A stretch of DNA of 64,000 nt from UBA11400 sp964550435 (GTDB lineage: Bacteria; Bacteroidota; Rhodothermia; Balneolales; HLUCCA01). This document shows positions 15,866 to 24,249 of this stretch, one piece after another (position 1 is the first letter of the stretch; each line of letters begins with the position of its first letter). Position numbers and translations under genes: made by a program. The notes under the pieces are model-generated. The model saw only the letters and a list, made by a program, of their open reading frames with translations, had not been told where the DNA came from and did not search any database. The DNA lies in NCBI GenBank assembly GCA_964550435.1, contig CAZJZI010000004.1:1-64000 (forward strand), written 5' to 3'.

Positions 15866-16783
15866 TTACAAAAACCGGTAATTAAAGCCAATCGATATCA
15901 CCTGCTTGACCTGAAGCTCCTTGGTGATGTTGTCATCATATACCATGGCAAGTTGCAGGTTGGCCGAGAGATAGGAATTGATTTTACCCACGATTTCATT
16001 TGTAAATCGAATGGTCGTACTGTTTACGGGTCTCAAATAATTCGTGAACGTTTCGACCTGTGAGGATAAATTTACGTTGGTTGCGATATCACGCTCCACC
16101 TTCATCCCAAGTGAAATACCCCCTTCATTCATGATTGTCTCGCCCGGTTTCAGATTATACACAGTCGATAGGGTTGTATCTACAACAATGGTCTGCTTGA
16201 GTGAAATACCCATATCGAACTGGAGTCCGGGCTCAGGATTATATGCAAAACCCACGGTTTCAACCAAATATCCGGGAGCCATGAATTTTGAAATCACATT
16301 CACATAATTTTTGTCAAACCCTTTGTCGAACTGAGTATTGAAATTCAGTTGAGCAATGAGTGAAAAACGAGGGTCATCGAGAAGGTATCTGTATTGGTTT
16401 CGAAGACGGATTTCATCGTCTGTCTTTCGATATTCATTTCCCTCGATACGAGCCTTACCATATTTCAGATTTGAGCTACTGGTAAGAATATGACGCTCTT
16501 TTTTATACTCCACTTCAAATCGGGCTGTAGAAGATGCCGCAATGTTATTGACTCCCCCCTGTGACCAGTTTCGAAATGAGGCTTGTGTACCGTTCAATGT
16601 AAACCATCCGCTCATATTCAGTGGATTGACCACCGAGTCAGCCGGAGCTTCCTGAACGGTTTCATCATTGTGATTCAGTTTGGGGGATGCCATTGCTGGA
16701 GTTGATATAGCAATTCCAATAATAGTTAAAACTATAATAAATAATGATATATGATATTTTATTGCCATAGAATTCTGAAACAT
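15866..16783 (-). CDS. DUF3078 family exported protein
   Basis: A 305-residue protein with an N-terminal signal peptide (ISLFIIVLTIIGIAISTPAMA). The DUF3078 signature is WFTLNGTQASFRNWSQGGVNN near residues 60-80. The rest is beta-rich and ends with an aromatic FNYRFL, which suggests an outer-membrane barrel or periplasmic beta protein. The family is typical of Bacteroidota and has no assigned function. ATG 16783 or the ATG five codons later could be the start. It leads a two-gene unit with the PLP decarboxylase. Confidence 0.88.
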   Translation of the reverse strand: MFQNSMAIKYHISLFIIVLTIIGIAISTPAMASPKLNHNDETVQEAPADSVVNPLNMSGWFTLNGTQASFRNWSQGGVNNIAASSTARFEVEYKKERHILTSSSNLKYGKARIEGNEYRKTDDEIRLRNQYRYLLDDPRFSLIAQLNFNTQFDKGFDKNYVNVISKFMAPGYLVETVGFAYNPEPGLQFDMGISLKQTIVVDTTLSTVYNLKPGETIMNEGGISLGMKVERDIATNVNLSSQVETFTNYLRPVNSTTIRFTNEIVGKINSYLSANLQLAMVYDDNITKELQVKQVISIGFNYRFL

Positions 16784-16883
16784 TTTTCAAATTTAATAGT
16801 GATCAAGTTGAATACTAAAAGGTTTTAGTCAGAGATTCCCCACATTACCTCTAACCACATCATTGGATTTAAAAACTACGTGT

Positions 16884-17399
16884 TCATCTTCCGGACAGAA
16901 TAACATTTTCGGGAGTATTTTCTCCATCGAACGTTACTTCTACATGTTCCTGGAATTTTGTAGGCGACACGAGTCCAACGAAATCAGGTTGAATCGGATA
17001 AATGCGATGCCCTCTGTCTATAATGACAGCCACCCGAAGTCTGGATGGATTTCCTTGATCCAAAACGGTTCTGACCGCCTTCATCATCGTGGAGCCACTA
17101 AATAGAACATCATCGACCAACAAAACGACAGAGTTTGGTTTCAAAAGTTGCTTCCATTCATCATATATAGCGGATTCGTCGTTCACCTCCAGAGGTAAAC
17201 AAAGAATTTCTGTATTAAGAGAAGCAGAAACGTGACTTGCGATGACTTGTGCGACATGATATCCACGTATATTCAGGCCCAAAACAAGGAGTTCCTTACT
17301 TCCTTTGAGGTCCTCAATAACTTGCATTGAAATGCGTTTGAGCGCACGCGCAAGTTGTCCGGATTGCATGATTGATTCGCCTGCAGAAACCATAGACAT
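16884..17399 (-). CDS. PyrR-like phosphoribosyltransferase-domain protein
   Basis: A 171-residue type I PRTase. The PRPP-binding motif is VVLLVDDVLFSGSTMMKAV (about residues 91-109) and the upstream LVLGLNIRGYHVA loop matches PyrR/uracil PRTases. PyrR is a bifunctional pyrimidine attenuator and uracil phosphoribosyltransferase; the shorter, divergent N-terminus here makes regulatory function uncertain. Its ATG lies 2 bp after the TAA of the preceding gene (17402-17827), which implies translational coupling. pyrF is elsewhere in the window (27.9 kb) and not linked. Confidence 0.8.
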   Translation of the reverse strand: MSMVSAGESIMQSGQLARALKRISMQVIEDLKGSKELLVLGLNIRGYHVAQVIASHVSASLNTEILCLPLEVNDESAIYDEWKQLLKPNSVVLLVDDVLFSGSTMMKAVRTVLDQGNPSRLRVAVIIDRGHRIYPIQPDFVGLVSPTKFQEHVEVTFDGENTPENVILSGR

Positions 17400-17401
17400 G
17401 G

Positions 17402-17827
17402 TTACTGGAACATGGATTTGATGCTACCCCAGGTTCGTCGGACTGCCGAGGTTGTATACTGTACCTGAGCAGTAATTTCTCTGGAGGTGTTGTCTTTGTG
17501 CTTAACTTTCAGCTTGTACTCGGCAATAGCCTGTGTCTCGCCGTTTTTGTACACATCAGAGTCAGTAAACTGAAATTCCTTTTTACCTGAGGCAATGATT
17601 GCATCGGTAATCTCAAGTTTGTGAATCAGGACCCAGTTACTGGAATTCATCTTGCGCTCGAGTTCAAATTGGGTTATTGAACTCATATCCGAAAGCTTCC
17701 ATGTTGCCACAATCTCATTGAGATTAACCCCCTCCTGAACTCTGAATTCAAGCTGGTAGGTTGTTGTAGCCGCCGCAATAAATATTACGGGAAGCAAAAT
17801 AAGTAAAAAGATTCTTGATCTCTTCAT
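17402..17827 (-). CDS. Membrane-anchored or exported FN3-like protein
   Basis: A 141-residue protein: an N-terminal hydrophobic segment (IFLLILLPVIFIAAATTTYQ) followed by one beta-sandwich-like domain (GVNLNEIVATWKLSDMSSIT, FELERKMNSSNWVLI, YKNGETQAIAEYKLKVKHKD) with the look of a fibronectin type III fold. I chose ATG 17827, since 11 codons upstream add nothing resembling a signal peptide. It is coupled to the PRTase gene. I do not recognise a named family; probably periplasmic. Confidence 0.7.
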   Translation of the reverse strand: MKRSRIFLLILLPVIFIAAATTTYQLEFRVQEGVNLNEIVATWKLSDMSSITQFELERKMNSSNWVLIHKLEITDAIIASGKKEFQFTDSDVYKNGETQAIAEYKLKVKHKDNTSREITAQVQYTTSAVRRTWGSIKSMFQ

Positions 17828-18009
17828 ATTTAACGCGTTAGTATTCAATGATAAAAACAATTCAATTAATAAACCACTTAATTTTTTTCATGTTGGGCGA
17901 AGAATTGCACCCTAAAACACCTTAACATACGTTATACGGATAAAGGCAGATTTAGTGCCGAAGAATTGATCAATAACAATTAATCTAAATTAGTATTCAG
18001 GAGTAAAAA

Positions 18010-18258
18010 ATGACAACAAGAGGTTGGGCAACTTTAATCGGAATAGCAGGAGCATTTGCTGGTGGTGTTATCACTGGGATGTTGTATTCCCCAAAATCTG
18101 GTCGTGAAAATCGTGAAACCATCAAACGTGGAGCCACTGAGGCTACTCACAAAGTCAAAGACGTAGCTCGCGATCTCAAAAAGAATTTTCCGGATCTTTA
18201 CGAGGCAACTGGATCGTTTAAACTCAGTGACGAAGACGTTTTGGCTAATCAGCGATAA
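18010..18258 (+). CDS. YtxH-domain small membrane protein
   Basis: An 82-residue protein with one N-terminal glycine-rich transmembrane segment (WATLIGIAGAFAGGVITGML), then the LYSPKSGRENRETIKRGATE stretch typical of YtxH/general-stress proteins, and a charged helical tail. AGGAG 6 nt before ATG is a strong ribosome-binding site. Family members are often stress induced, but mechanism is unknown. The gene has its own promoter region, divergent from the FN3-like gene. Confidence 0.88.
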   Translation: MTTRGWATLIGIAGAFAGGVITGMLYSPKSGRENRETIKRGATEATHKVKDVARDLKKNFPDLYEATGSFKLSDEDVLANQR

Positions 18259-18374
18259 TCGTTCGTTGATTTCCATTGGTTTTTGAGTTGTTGAAGTTAT
18301 AGCGGTCATAGTAACCAGATTTTTCGTCATGTAATCTGGCATAAAGGCTATTCATCAAAACGGAGGGTCTATCC

Positions 18375-19490
18375 GTGAGGGAACTCCTTTTTCATCAAAT
18401 TTGGGTTCGATTCGCACCCGAATTTCGTCATCTCTATACTACCTACAACGAACACGTTGAAATCATTAATAATGGTAATTTGAATTTTGGTGACGGTCCC
18501 GATTTCCATCTTGCTGCGATCAGGCAAAATGGTCTGTCACATTTTGGAGATATCGAATTACATATTCGCTGTAAAGATTGGTATATACATAATCATCATC
18601 AGGATGCAGCCTACAATTCAGTAGTTCTGCATGTAGTTCTGGATTCCAAAGGCGCAGAACCCGTGCTTCGTCAGGATGGGACAAAAGTTCCAACAGTTGT
18701 AGTTGGAAATAAAATTCCGTCGAAGCTATTGAACACAATCAGAGAGACTGTTGGTCAGAACCAACTTAGCTGTAAGAATCTCATCCGCAACATCTCTCCC
18801 ATAGTTGTAGAAAAACAACTTGAGATAGCTGCTGAATTATATCTGGACCAAAAAAAACAACAGGTTCTCGATGATTACGATTCAGGTTTACCCCCTTCTG
18901 AAGCATGGATGAAGATGGTATTCATCGCTTGGGCCCGAGGACTGGGAATTCCTGCAAACACGTATCAATTAGTCGATCTGGCAGCAATGATGTGGGCAGG
19001 TAAAGATTTAAGTGACAAATCTGCGCTCAAGAAAAAAATTAAATCCATTCCCTGGGACCATAGCGGAAGCAGACCTGGCAACAGACCTCAGATTCGCTAC
19101 CGACAACTTCAACATCTGCTTCACGAACTGAACCATGACACGTTCAGGTCATTTGTGACTGGTGATCCTAAATCTGTTTTTGAGTTCTTTGATACGCCGC
19201 ATTTCGGAGGGAAAGGTAGACGAACCCTGCTATTATCGATTGTGGTCGCTCCTGCACTTTGCATATTATCTGACATCATAGGTAAACCGGAATTCAGAAC
19301 TGCTGCGACAGAACATTGGAATAATGTAGGTTTTTCGGCGCCCTATTCCATAAAACATCCTTTCAAAAAAGCAGGAATCACTTACTTGAAAGACCACCAT
19401 AGTCCAGGACTTGTCTATCAGTATAAACACTTCTGTAAAAACAGATCCTGTGATGGTTGTTTGATATTTAAAAATGCAGTTGGGGGTTGA
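18375..19490 (+). CDS. DUF2851 family protein
   Basis: A 371-residue protein of a family common in Bacteroidota and Chlorobi. Typical stretches are LLFHQIWVRFAPEF, LNFGDGPDFHLAAI, GDIELHIRCKDWYIHNHHQD and AAYNSVVLHVV in the N-terminal half. The C-terminal YKHFCKNRSCDGCLIF contains three cysteines in a CxxxxCxxC arrangement that could bind metal. The start is GTG 18375, supported by CGGAGGG upstream. The N-terminal DGPDFHLA...GDIELH segment resembles a nuclease-like active site, but no activity has been shown to my knowledge. A tRNA follows 50 bp later. Confidence 0.9.
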   Translation: MRELLFHQIWVRFAPEFRHLYTTYNEHVEIINNGNLNFGDGPDFHLAAIRQNGLSHFGDIELHIRCKDWYIHNHHQDAAYNSVVLHVVLDSKGAEPVLRQDGTKVPTVVVGNKIPSKLLNTIRETVGQNQLSCKNLIRNISPIVVEKQLEIAAELYLDQKKQQVLDDYDSGLPPSEAWMKMVFIAWARGLGIPANTYQLVDLAAMMWAGKDLSDKSALKKKIKSIPWDHSGSRPGNRPQIRYRQLQHLLHELNHDTFRSFVTGDPKSVFEFFDTPHFGGKGRRTLLLSIVVAPALCILSDIIGKPEFRTAATEHWNNVGFSAPYSIKHPFKKAGITYLKDHHSPGLVYQYKHFCKNRSCDGCLIFKNAVGG

Positions 19491-19540
19491 CTTATCCCGA
19501 TAATGTTCCTAATTTTGGTATCTGTTAAAAAAACTAGTAT

Positions 19541-19611
19541 TGCCCGGTCGTCTAAAGGCAGGACAGCGGTTTTTGGTACCGTACGTGGGGGTTCGAGTCC
19601 TCCCCGGGCAA
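19541..19611 (+). tRNA. tRNA-Gln (anticodon TTG)
   Basis: The acceptor arms TGCCCGG (19541-19547) and CCGGGCA (19604-19610) pair perfectly, with discriminator A at 19611. The anticodon stem GCGGT/ACCGT encloses loop TTTTGGT, giving anticodon TTG. GTTCGAGTC is the T-loop region. CCA is not encoded. A terminator follows 17 bp later. Confidence 0.95.
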
Positions 19612-19628
19612 CATCTATAATAACTATC

Positions 19629-19662
19629 AAAAAAGGATGTATCTCACGACACATCCTTTTTT
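19629..19662 (+). terminator. Rho-independent terminator after tRNA-Gln
   Basis: AAAAAAGGATGT (19629-19640) pairs perfectly with ACATCCTTTTTT (19651-19662) around a 10-nt loop, followed by two further Ts. It separates the tRNA from prs. Confidence 0.92.
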
Positions 19663-19687
19663 TTACACTTAAACCCTCAACAAGCTC

Positions 19688-20620
19688 TTGGAACAGCCAC
19701 TTGCTATATTCGCGGGACGCAGCAATATTGCCCTTGCTCGTGCTATAGCCGAGAAATATGGCACTACGTTGGGGGAAGTCACTATCAAGGCATTTTCGGA
19801 TGGGGAGTTGTACGTAAAATATCAGCAAAGCATTCGTGGAGCCGATGTGTTTATCGTTCAATCAACTCCACCTCCAAGCGAAAATATCATTGAGTTGCTG
19901 CTAATGATCGACGCTGCTAAACGTGCATCTGCATACCGTGTCACAGCGGTCATCCCATACTTCGGATATGCACGTCAGGATCGAAAGGACCAGCCAAGGG
20001 TTTCGATTGCATCTAAACTGATGGCCAATATTCTGACTACTGCCGGTACCGATCGTGTTCTTACCATGGACCTTCACGCACCACAGATTCAGGGTTTCTT
20101 TGACATCCCACTCGATCACTTATATGCGAGTAGTATCTTCATTGATTTCTTCAAATATAATCCGATGGACAACCTCGTGGTTGTTGCTCCGGATGTAGGT
20201 AGTTTGAAAATGGCCCGTTCATACGCCAAACGGCTGGGTGCAGGTCTTGCTTTTGTTGACAAACGCCGCCCACAGCAAAATGTAGCCGAAGTGATGAACA
20301 TCATCGGTGAGATCCAGGATAAGAATATTCTTCTGGTTGATGATCTCATCGATACTGCTGGCACTATAACAAATGCTGCTTCGGCATTGCGTGAACGAGG
20401 TGCCAAGAAAATTATAGCGGCTTGTACGCACCCGATACTTTCGGGTCCAGCATTTCAGCGCATCGAAGATTCTCCGATCGATATGATGCTGGTAACCGAT
20501 ACAGTGCCTCTCAAACGTCCATCGCCGAAACTAAAAGTTCTGAGCGTGGCCGAAATCTTCGCTGATTCCATTCGTCGAATTTATACCGACGATTCTATCA
20601 GCACCCTTTTTGATGATTAA
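19688..20620 (+). CDS. prs: Ribose-phosphate pyrophosphokinase
   Basis: Makes PRPP from ribose-5-phosphate and ATP, feeding purine, pyrimidine, histidine, tryptophan and NAD synthesis (nadC and PRTases are in this window). The motifs are IIELLLMIDAAKRASAYRVT, PYFGYARQDRK (about residues 92-102), RVLTMDLHAPQIQGFF (about 122-137) and the PRPP loop LVDDLIDTAGTITNAA (about 215-230). The start is TTG 19688: an in-frame stop lies 18 bases upstream and LEQPLAIFAGRSN aligns with the family's N-terminus. rplY follows after 17 bp and pth and hppA after that. Confidence 0.95.
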   Translation: MEQPLAIFAGRSNIALARAIAEKYGTTLGEVTIKAFSDGELYVKYQQSIRGADVFIVQSTPPPSENIIELLLMIDAAKRASAYRVTAVIPYFGYARQDRKDQPRVSIASKLMANILTTAGTDRVLTMDLHAPQIQGFFDIPLDHLYASSIFIDFFKYNPMDNLVVVAPDVGSLKMARSYAKRLGAGLAFVDKRRPQQNVAEVMNIIGEIQDKNILLVDDLIDTAGTITNAASALRERGAKKIIAACTHPILSGPAFQRIEDSPIDMMLVTDTVPLKRPSPKLKVLSVAEIFADSIRRIYTDDSISTLFDD

Positions 20621-20637
20621 CCTTTACTAGTAATACC

Positions 20638-21273
20638 ATGGAAAAGCCAAATATTGTTGAACTTAAAGCTACCTCGCGTGCCGTAGAAAACGGAGTCGAA
20701 GAGCTTCGTAGCCAGGAATTGATTCCTGCCGTAGTTTACGGACCAAAACTCGAGGGTAACCTGCACATCAGCGTTCCTGTACTCGAAGTCAATCGTTTGC
20801 TGAGCGTTAAAAACTTGCAGTTCGTGAAGCTTGTTTTCGACGACGGCAAAGCTATCGACACCATTATCAAAACCAGCCAGTTTCATCCGGTTACCGATCA
20901 GGTACTCCACGTTGACTTCCTGGCTCTGGACAAACAAGTTCCAGTTACAGTAACGATCCCAATTCGTCTCAAAGGGACTTCTCCTGGTGTTGTTGAAGGT
21001 GGTCGTCTGTATCAATCACTACGTAAACTCAGCGTAAAAGCACTTCCAAGTGATCTTCCAGCTGAACTTACACTCGATATCAGTAAACTTAAAATCGGTC
21101 ACAACCTTAAAGTTCGTAGCCTTAAACTCGGTGGAATCACTCCATTGATGTCTCCAGATCGTACTATTTTAGTTATCCGTCCTCCAAAAGGTGGTAAAGC
21201 TAAAATCGTAGAGTTCGAAGATGAAGGCGAAGAGGTAGCTGCTGCAGAAACTACATCTGAGGAGAACGCATAA
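20638..21273 (+). CDS. rplY: 50S ribosomal protein L25 (long, Ctc type)
   Basis: A 5S rRNA-binding ribosomal protein. The N-terminal L25 domain spans about residues 1-95 (IPAVVYGPKLEGNLHISV, VLHVDFLAL), and the C-terminal Ctc beta domain about 100-190 (PIRLKGTSPGVVEGG, LPAELTLDISKLKIGHNLKV). An acidic tail ends FEDEGEEVAAAETTSEENA. The 211-residue length fits the general-stress Ctc type. The classic prs-ctc-pth order is kept. The stop codon TAA falls in the loop of a strong hairpin before pth. Confidence 0.96.
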   Translation: MEKPNIVELKATSRAVENGVEELRSQELIPAVVYGPKLEGNLHISVPVLEVNRLLSVKNLQFVKLVFDDGKAIDTIIKTSQFHPVTDQVLHVDFLALDKQVPVTVTIPIRLKGTSPGVVEGGRLYQSLRKLSVKALPSDLPAELTLDISKLKIGHNLKVRSLKLGGITPLMSPDRTILVIRPPKGGKAKIVEFEDEGEEVAAAETTSEENA

Positions 21274-21297
21274 GGCGTTCTCCCACAAATTCTGTGG
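21261..21297 (+). promoter_or_regulatory. Tandem hairpins at the rplY stop/pth start junction
   Basis: GGAGAACGC (21261-21269) and GCGTTCTCC (21275-21283) form a perfect 9-bp stem whose 5-nt loop ATAAG contains the rplY stop codon. A second stem CCACA/TGTGG (21283-21287/21293-21297) ends one base before the pth ATG. There is no U-run, so these are more likely processing, stability or translation-coupling elements than a terminator. Confidence 0.55.
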
Positions 21298-21298
21298 T

Positions 21299-21856
21299 AT
21301 GCCCTTAATCGTAGGACTGGGAAATATTGGTGAAGAATACATGGGGACCCGGCACAATGTCGGGTTCGACATTATATACCACCTTGCAGATACCCTTTCC
21401 ATCGATCTAAAACCAGGAAAAGGTCCGTTTTACGTCGCTGAGGGGCGACACAAGGGTCGTCAAACCATTCTCATCACTCCCACTACGTACATGAATAACA
21501 GTGGATTGGCAGTTTCGAAAGCGCTAAAATATTTCGATATTCCACTGTCTGAATGTCTTGTTTGTACAGATGACATTAATTTGCCTCCGGGGAAGATTCG
21601 GTTACGTCCTTCTGGGCGTGATGGCGGACACAACGGTCTGGCAAGTATCATCGAAATAGTACGCTCTGATCAATTCCCTCGCCTCAGGTTCGGGGTCGGG
21701 AGCAATTTTTCGAGAGGACATCAGGCTGATTACGTTTTGTCACCGTTTGACGACGAAGAACAAGAATTTATAGCCAAAGGTATAGATCAAGCGCATGATG
21801 CTGCACTTTGTTTTATACGTGAAGGAATTGTTCCGGCTATGAACAGATACAACTAA
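21299..21856 (+). CDS. pth: Peptidyl-tRNA hydrolase
   Basis: Releases tRNA from peptidyl-tRNA after ribosome drop-off. Landmarks are IVGLGNIGEEYMGTRHNVGF (catalytic His near residue 19), PTTYMNNSGLAV, TDDINLPPGKIRLRPSG and RDGGHNGLASI. The 185-residue length is typical. It begins 25 bp after rplY, immediately behind two small hairpins, and has no evident ribosome-binding site. Confidence 0.96.
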   Translation: MPLIVGLGNIGEEYMGTRHNVGFDIIYHLADTLSIDLKPGKGPFYVAEGRHKGRQTILITPTTYMNNSGLAVSKALKYFDIPLSECLVCTDDINLPPGKIRLRPSGRDGGHNGLASIIEIVRSDQFPRLRFGVGSNFSRGHQADYVLSPFDDEEQEFIAKGIDQAHDAALCFIREGIVPAMNRYN

Positions 21857-21887
21857 TGCATCAAACCACTAACCAACTACAATCATA

Positions 21888-24074
21888 ATGGAAAATCTGA
21901 TTTATCTGATTCCAGCAGCAGGTCTCCTCGCTCTGTTGTATACCTACATCAAATCGGCGTGGGTTGCCAAACAAGAGGTCGGAACCGAGAAAATGGCGAA
22001 GATTGCCGGTCACATCGCTGAAGGAGCTATGGCTTTCCTTCGTGCCGAGTATAAAGTCCTGGGAATTTTCGTAATCGTTGTTGCCGTTCTGCTCGCTGTT
22101 CAAGGTAGTACTACCGAGAACTCATCGCCACTTATCGCACTTTCATTCATAGTTGGAGCCCTGTGTTCTGGCCTTGCCGGATTCATCGGTATGAAAGTTG
22201 CTACTAAAGCTAACGTTCGTACAGCAAACGCTGCTCGTGAAAGCCTTGGTAAAGCCCTCGAAGTAGCCTTCACTGGTGGTTCTGTAATGGGACTCGCAGT
22301 AGTAGGACTCGGTGTTCTTGGTCTAAGTGTCCTGTTCATTGCTTACTCTAACATTTTTGGAACCGAGAGCATTACTAACGTAAATCAGGTTATAACAGTA
22401 ATCACCGGATTCTCATTCGGTGCATCATCCATCGCACTATTTGCTCGTGTAGGTGGAGGGATCTATACCAAAGCTGCTGACGTAGGAGCTGACCTTGTTG
22501 GTAAAGTAGAAGCGGGCATCCCAGAAGATCACCCACTCAATCCAGCTACTATCGCTGACAACGTAGGTGACAACGTAGGTGATGTTGCCGGTATGGGAGC
22601 TGACCTTTTTGAATCATTTGTTGGGTCTATCATCGCTGCGATGGTACTTGGTGCCGTATTCATGGTTCTGCCGGAATTCGGTGTTAATCCACTTGCTGGA
22701 GTTATGTTACCTCTGTTCCTGGCTGCAACAGGTATTGTGATTTCTATCGTAGGTACTTTCTTTGTGAAAGTTAAAGAAGGCGGTGATCCACAAAGAGCTC
22801 TGAATATCGGTGAGTTCGGTTCCGCCGGTATCATGGTAGTTGCTTTCTACTTCCTGATTACCTGGATGCTTCCTGAAACATGGTCATACACTGACCCACT
22901 TTATGGAACTACCAAAGAGTATACAGCACTCGGAATTTTCTTCGCGACCATCATAGGTCTGATCTCTGGAGTACTCATCGGTATCGTTACTGAGTATTAC
23001 ACCGGATACGGCAAAAAACCAGTTTTGGGTATTGCCCAGCAGTCTTTGACGGGTTCTGCAACTAACATCATATCAGGCCTTCAAGTCGGTATGATGTCAA
23101 CAGGTATCCCAATCCTGATCATCGCTTTCGCTATCATCGGCTCTTTCGAATTCGGAGGACTTTATGGTATCGCGATCGCAGCTGTAGGTATGCTCGCGAA
23201 TACTGGTATCCAGTTGGCAGTCGACGCTTACGGTCCGATCTCAGATAATGCCGGTGGTATTGCTGAAATGTCTGCACTTCCTAAAGAAGTACGTCAACGT
23301 ACCGACCGTCTCGATGCTGTAGGTAACACTACCGCAGCTATCGGTAAAGGGTTCGCTATCGGATCTGCTGCTCTGACCGCTCTTGCGCTTTTCGGAGCTT
23401 ACATGACCGCCGCCCAGATTTCAAGTATTGACTTGTCAAAAGCAAACGTAATGGCAGGTCTGTTCATCGGTGGTATGCTTACTTTCGTATTCTCAGCAAT
23501 GTCGATGGGTGCCGTTGGTCGTGCAGCTATGGCAATGATCCATGAAGTTCGTCGCCAGTTCGCAACGATTCCTGCGTTAAAAGCTGCCCTTGAAGTCATG
23601 CGTAAGAACGACGGTGTTGATATGAGCAAATGGTCAAAAGCTGACCAGGATACGTTTGACGCTGCTGAAGGTACCGCTGAGTACGGTAAGTGCGTAGAAA
23701 TTTCAACCAAATCCGCTATTCGTGAAATGGTTCTTCCTGGGCTTCTGGCTGTAGTTGTTCCAGTTGTTATCGGCTTTGCACCTATGTTCGGTAAAGAAGC
23801 CCTCGGTGGACTACTCGCCGGAGTTACAGTTTCAGGTGTTCTGATGGCTATCTTCCAGGCTAACGCTGGTGGAGCATGGGACAATGCCAAGAAGATGTTC
23901 GAAGCCGGCGTTGAAATCAACGGTGAGAAGTACTACAAAGGCTCTGAACCACACAAAGCAGCAGTTGTTGGTGATACTGTAGGCGATCCATTGAAAGATA
24001 CCTCAGGACCGTCATTGAACATTCTGCTCAAACTGATTTCAGTTGTAGCTCTCGTTATTGCTACTGCACTCTAA
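21888..24074 (+). CDS. hppA: Membrane-bound, K+-dependent ion-translocating pyrophosphatase
   Basis: An integral membrane enzyme with about 16 helices that couples pyrophosphate hydrolysis to H+ and/or Na+ export. The substrate/Mg site is DNVGDNVGDVAGMGADLFE (about residues 224-242), with a second acidic site at SDNAGGIAEMSALPKEVR (about 454-471). GNTTAAIGKGFAIGSAAL (about 481-498) carries Ala where K+-independent enzymes have Lys, so this should be K+-dependent. The 728-residue length is normal. Whether it pumps Na+, H+ or both cannot be read safely. It is last in the prs-rplY-pth run, 31 bp after pth, and has its own terminator. Confidence 0.95.
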   Translation: MENLIYLIPAAGLLALLYTYIKSAWVAKQEVGTEKMAKIAGHIAEGAMAFLRAEYKVLGIFVIVVAVLLAVQGSTTENSSPLIALSFIVGALCSGLAGFIGMKVATKANVRTANAARESLGKALEVAFTGGSVMGLAVVGLGVLGLSVLFIAYSNIFGTESITNVNQVITVITGFSFGASSIALFARVGGGIYTKAADVGADLVGKVEAGIPEDHPLNPATIADNVGDNVGDVAGMGADLFESFVGSIIAAMVLGAVFMVLPEFGVNPLAGVMLPLFLAATGIVISIVGTFFVKVKEGGDPQRALNIGEFGSAGIMVVAFYFLITWMLPETWSYTDPLYGTTKEYTALGIFFATIIGLISGVLIGIVTEYYTGYGKKPVLGIAQQSLTGSATNIISGLQVGMMSTGIPILIIAFAIIGSFEFGGLYGIAIAAVGMLANTGIQLAVDAYGPISDNAGGIAEMSALPKEVRQRTDRLDAVGNTTAAIGKGFAIGSAALTALALFGAYMTAAQISSIDLSKANVMAGLFIGGMLTFVFSAMSMGAVGRAAMAMIHEVRRQFATIPALKAALEVMRKNDGVDMSKWSKADQDTFDAAEGTAEYGKCVEISTKSAIREMVLPGLLAVVVPVVIGFAPMFGKEALGGLLAGVTVSGVLMAIFQANAGGAWDNAKKMFEAGVEINGEKYYKGSEPHKAAVVGDTVGDPLKDTSGPSLNILLKLISVVALVIATAL

Positions 24075-24100
24075 GTCAAGAGCTTAGCTAACAATCTATC

Positions 24101-24135
24101 AGGGTTGGGTCCGTCAAGGGCTCAACCCTTTTTTT
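24101..24135 (+). terminator. Rho-independent terminator after hppA
   Basis: AGGGTTGGG (24101-24109) pairs with CTCAACCCT (24121-24129), with one G-T pair, followed by seven further Ts. Confidence 0.88.
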
Positions 24136-24249
24136 GTATAAGTTTTAACATTTTTGCGGCTTAAAGATTACTTAACTTTCGCAGCACTTCAGGCAGTACC
24201 TGTCTTACATACAGATGGATGGTACAAAGGATAGTTTAATATAATTGTT

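Noticed and set aside
22100..23920. Long antisense frames within hppA
   Set aside because: They arise from biased codon use in the GC-rich membrane protein gene and have low-complexity composition.
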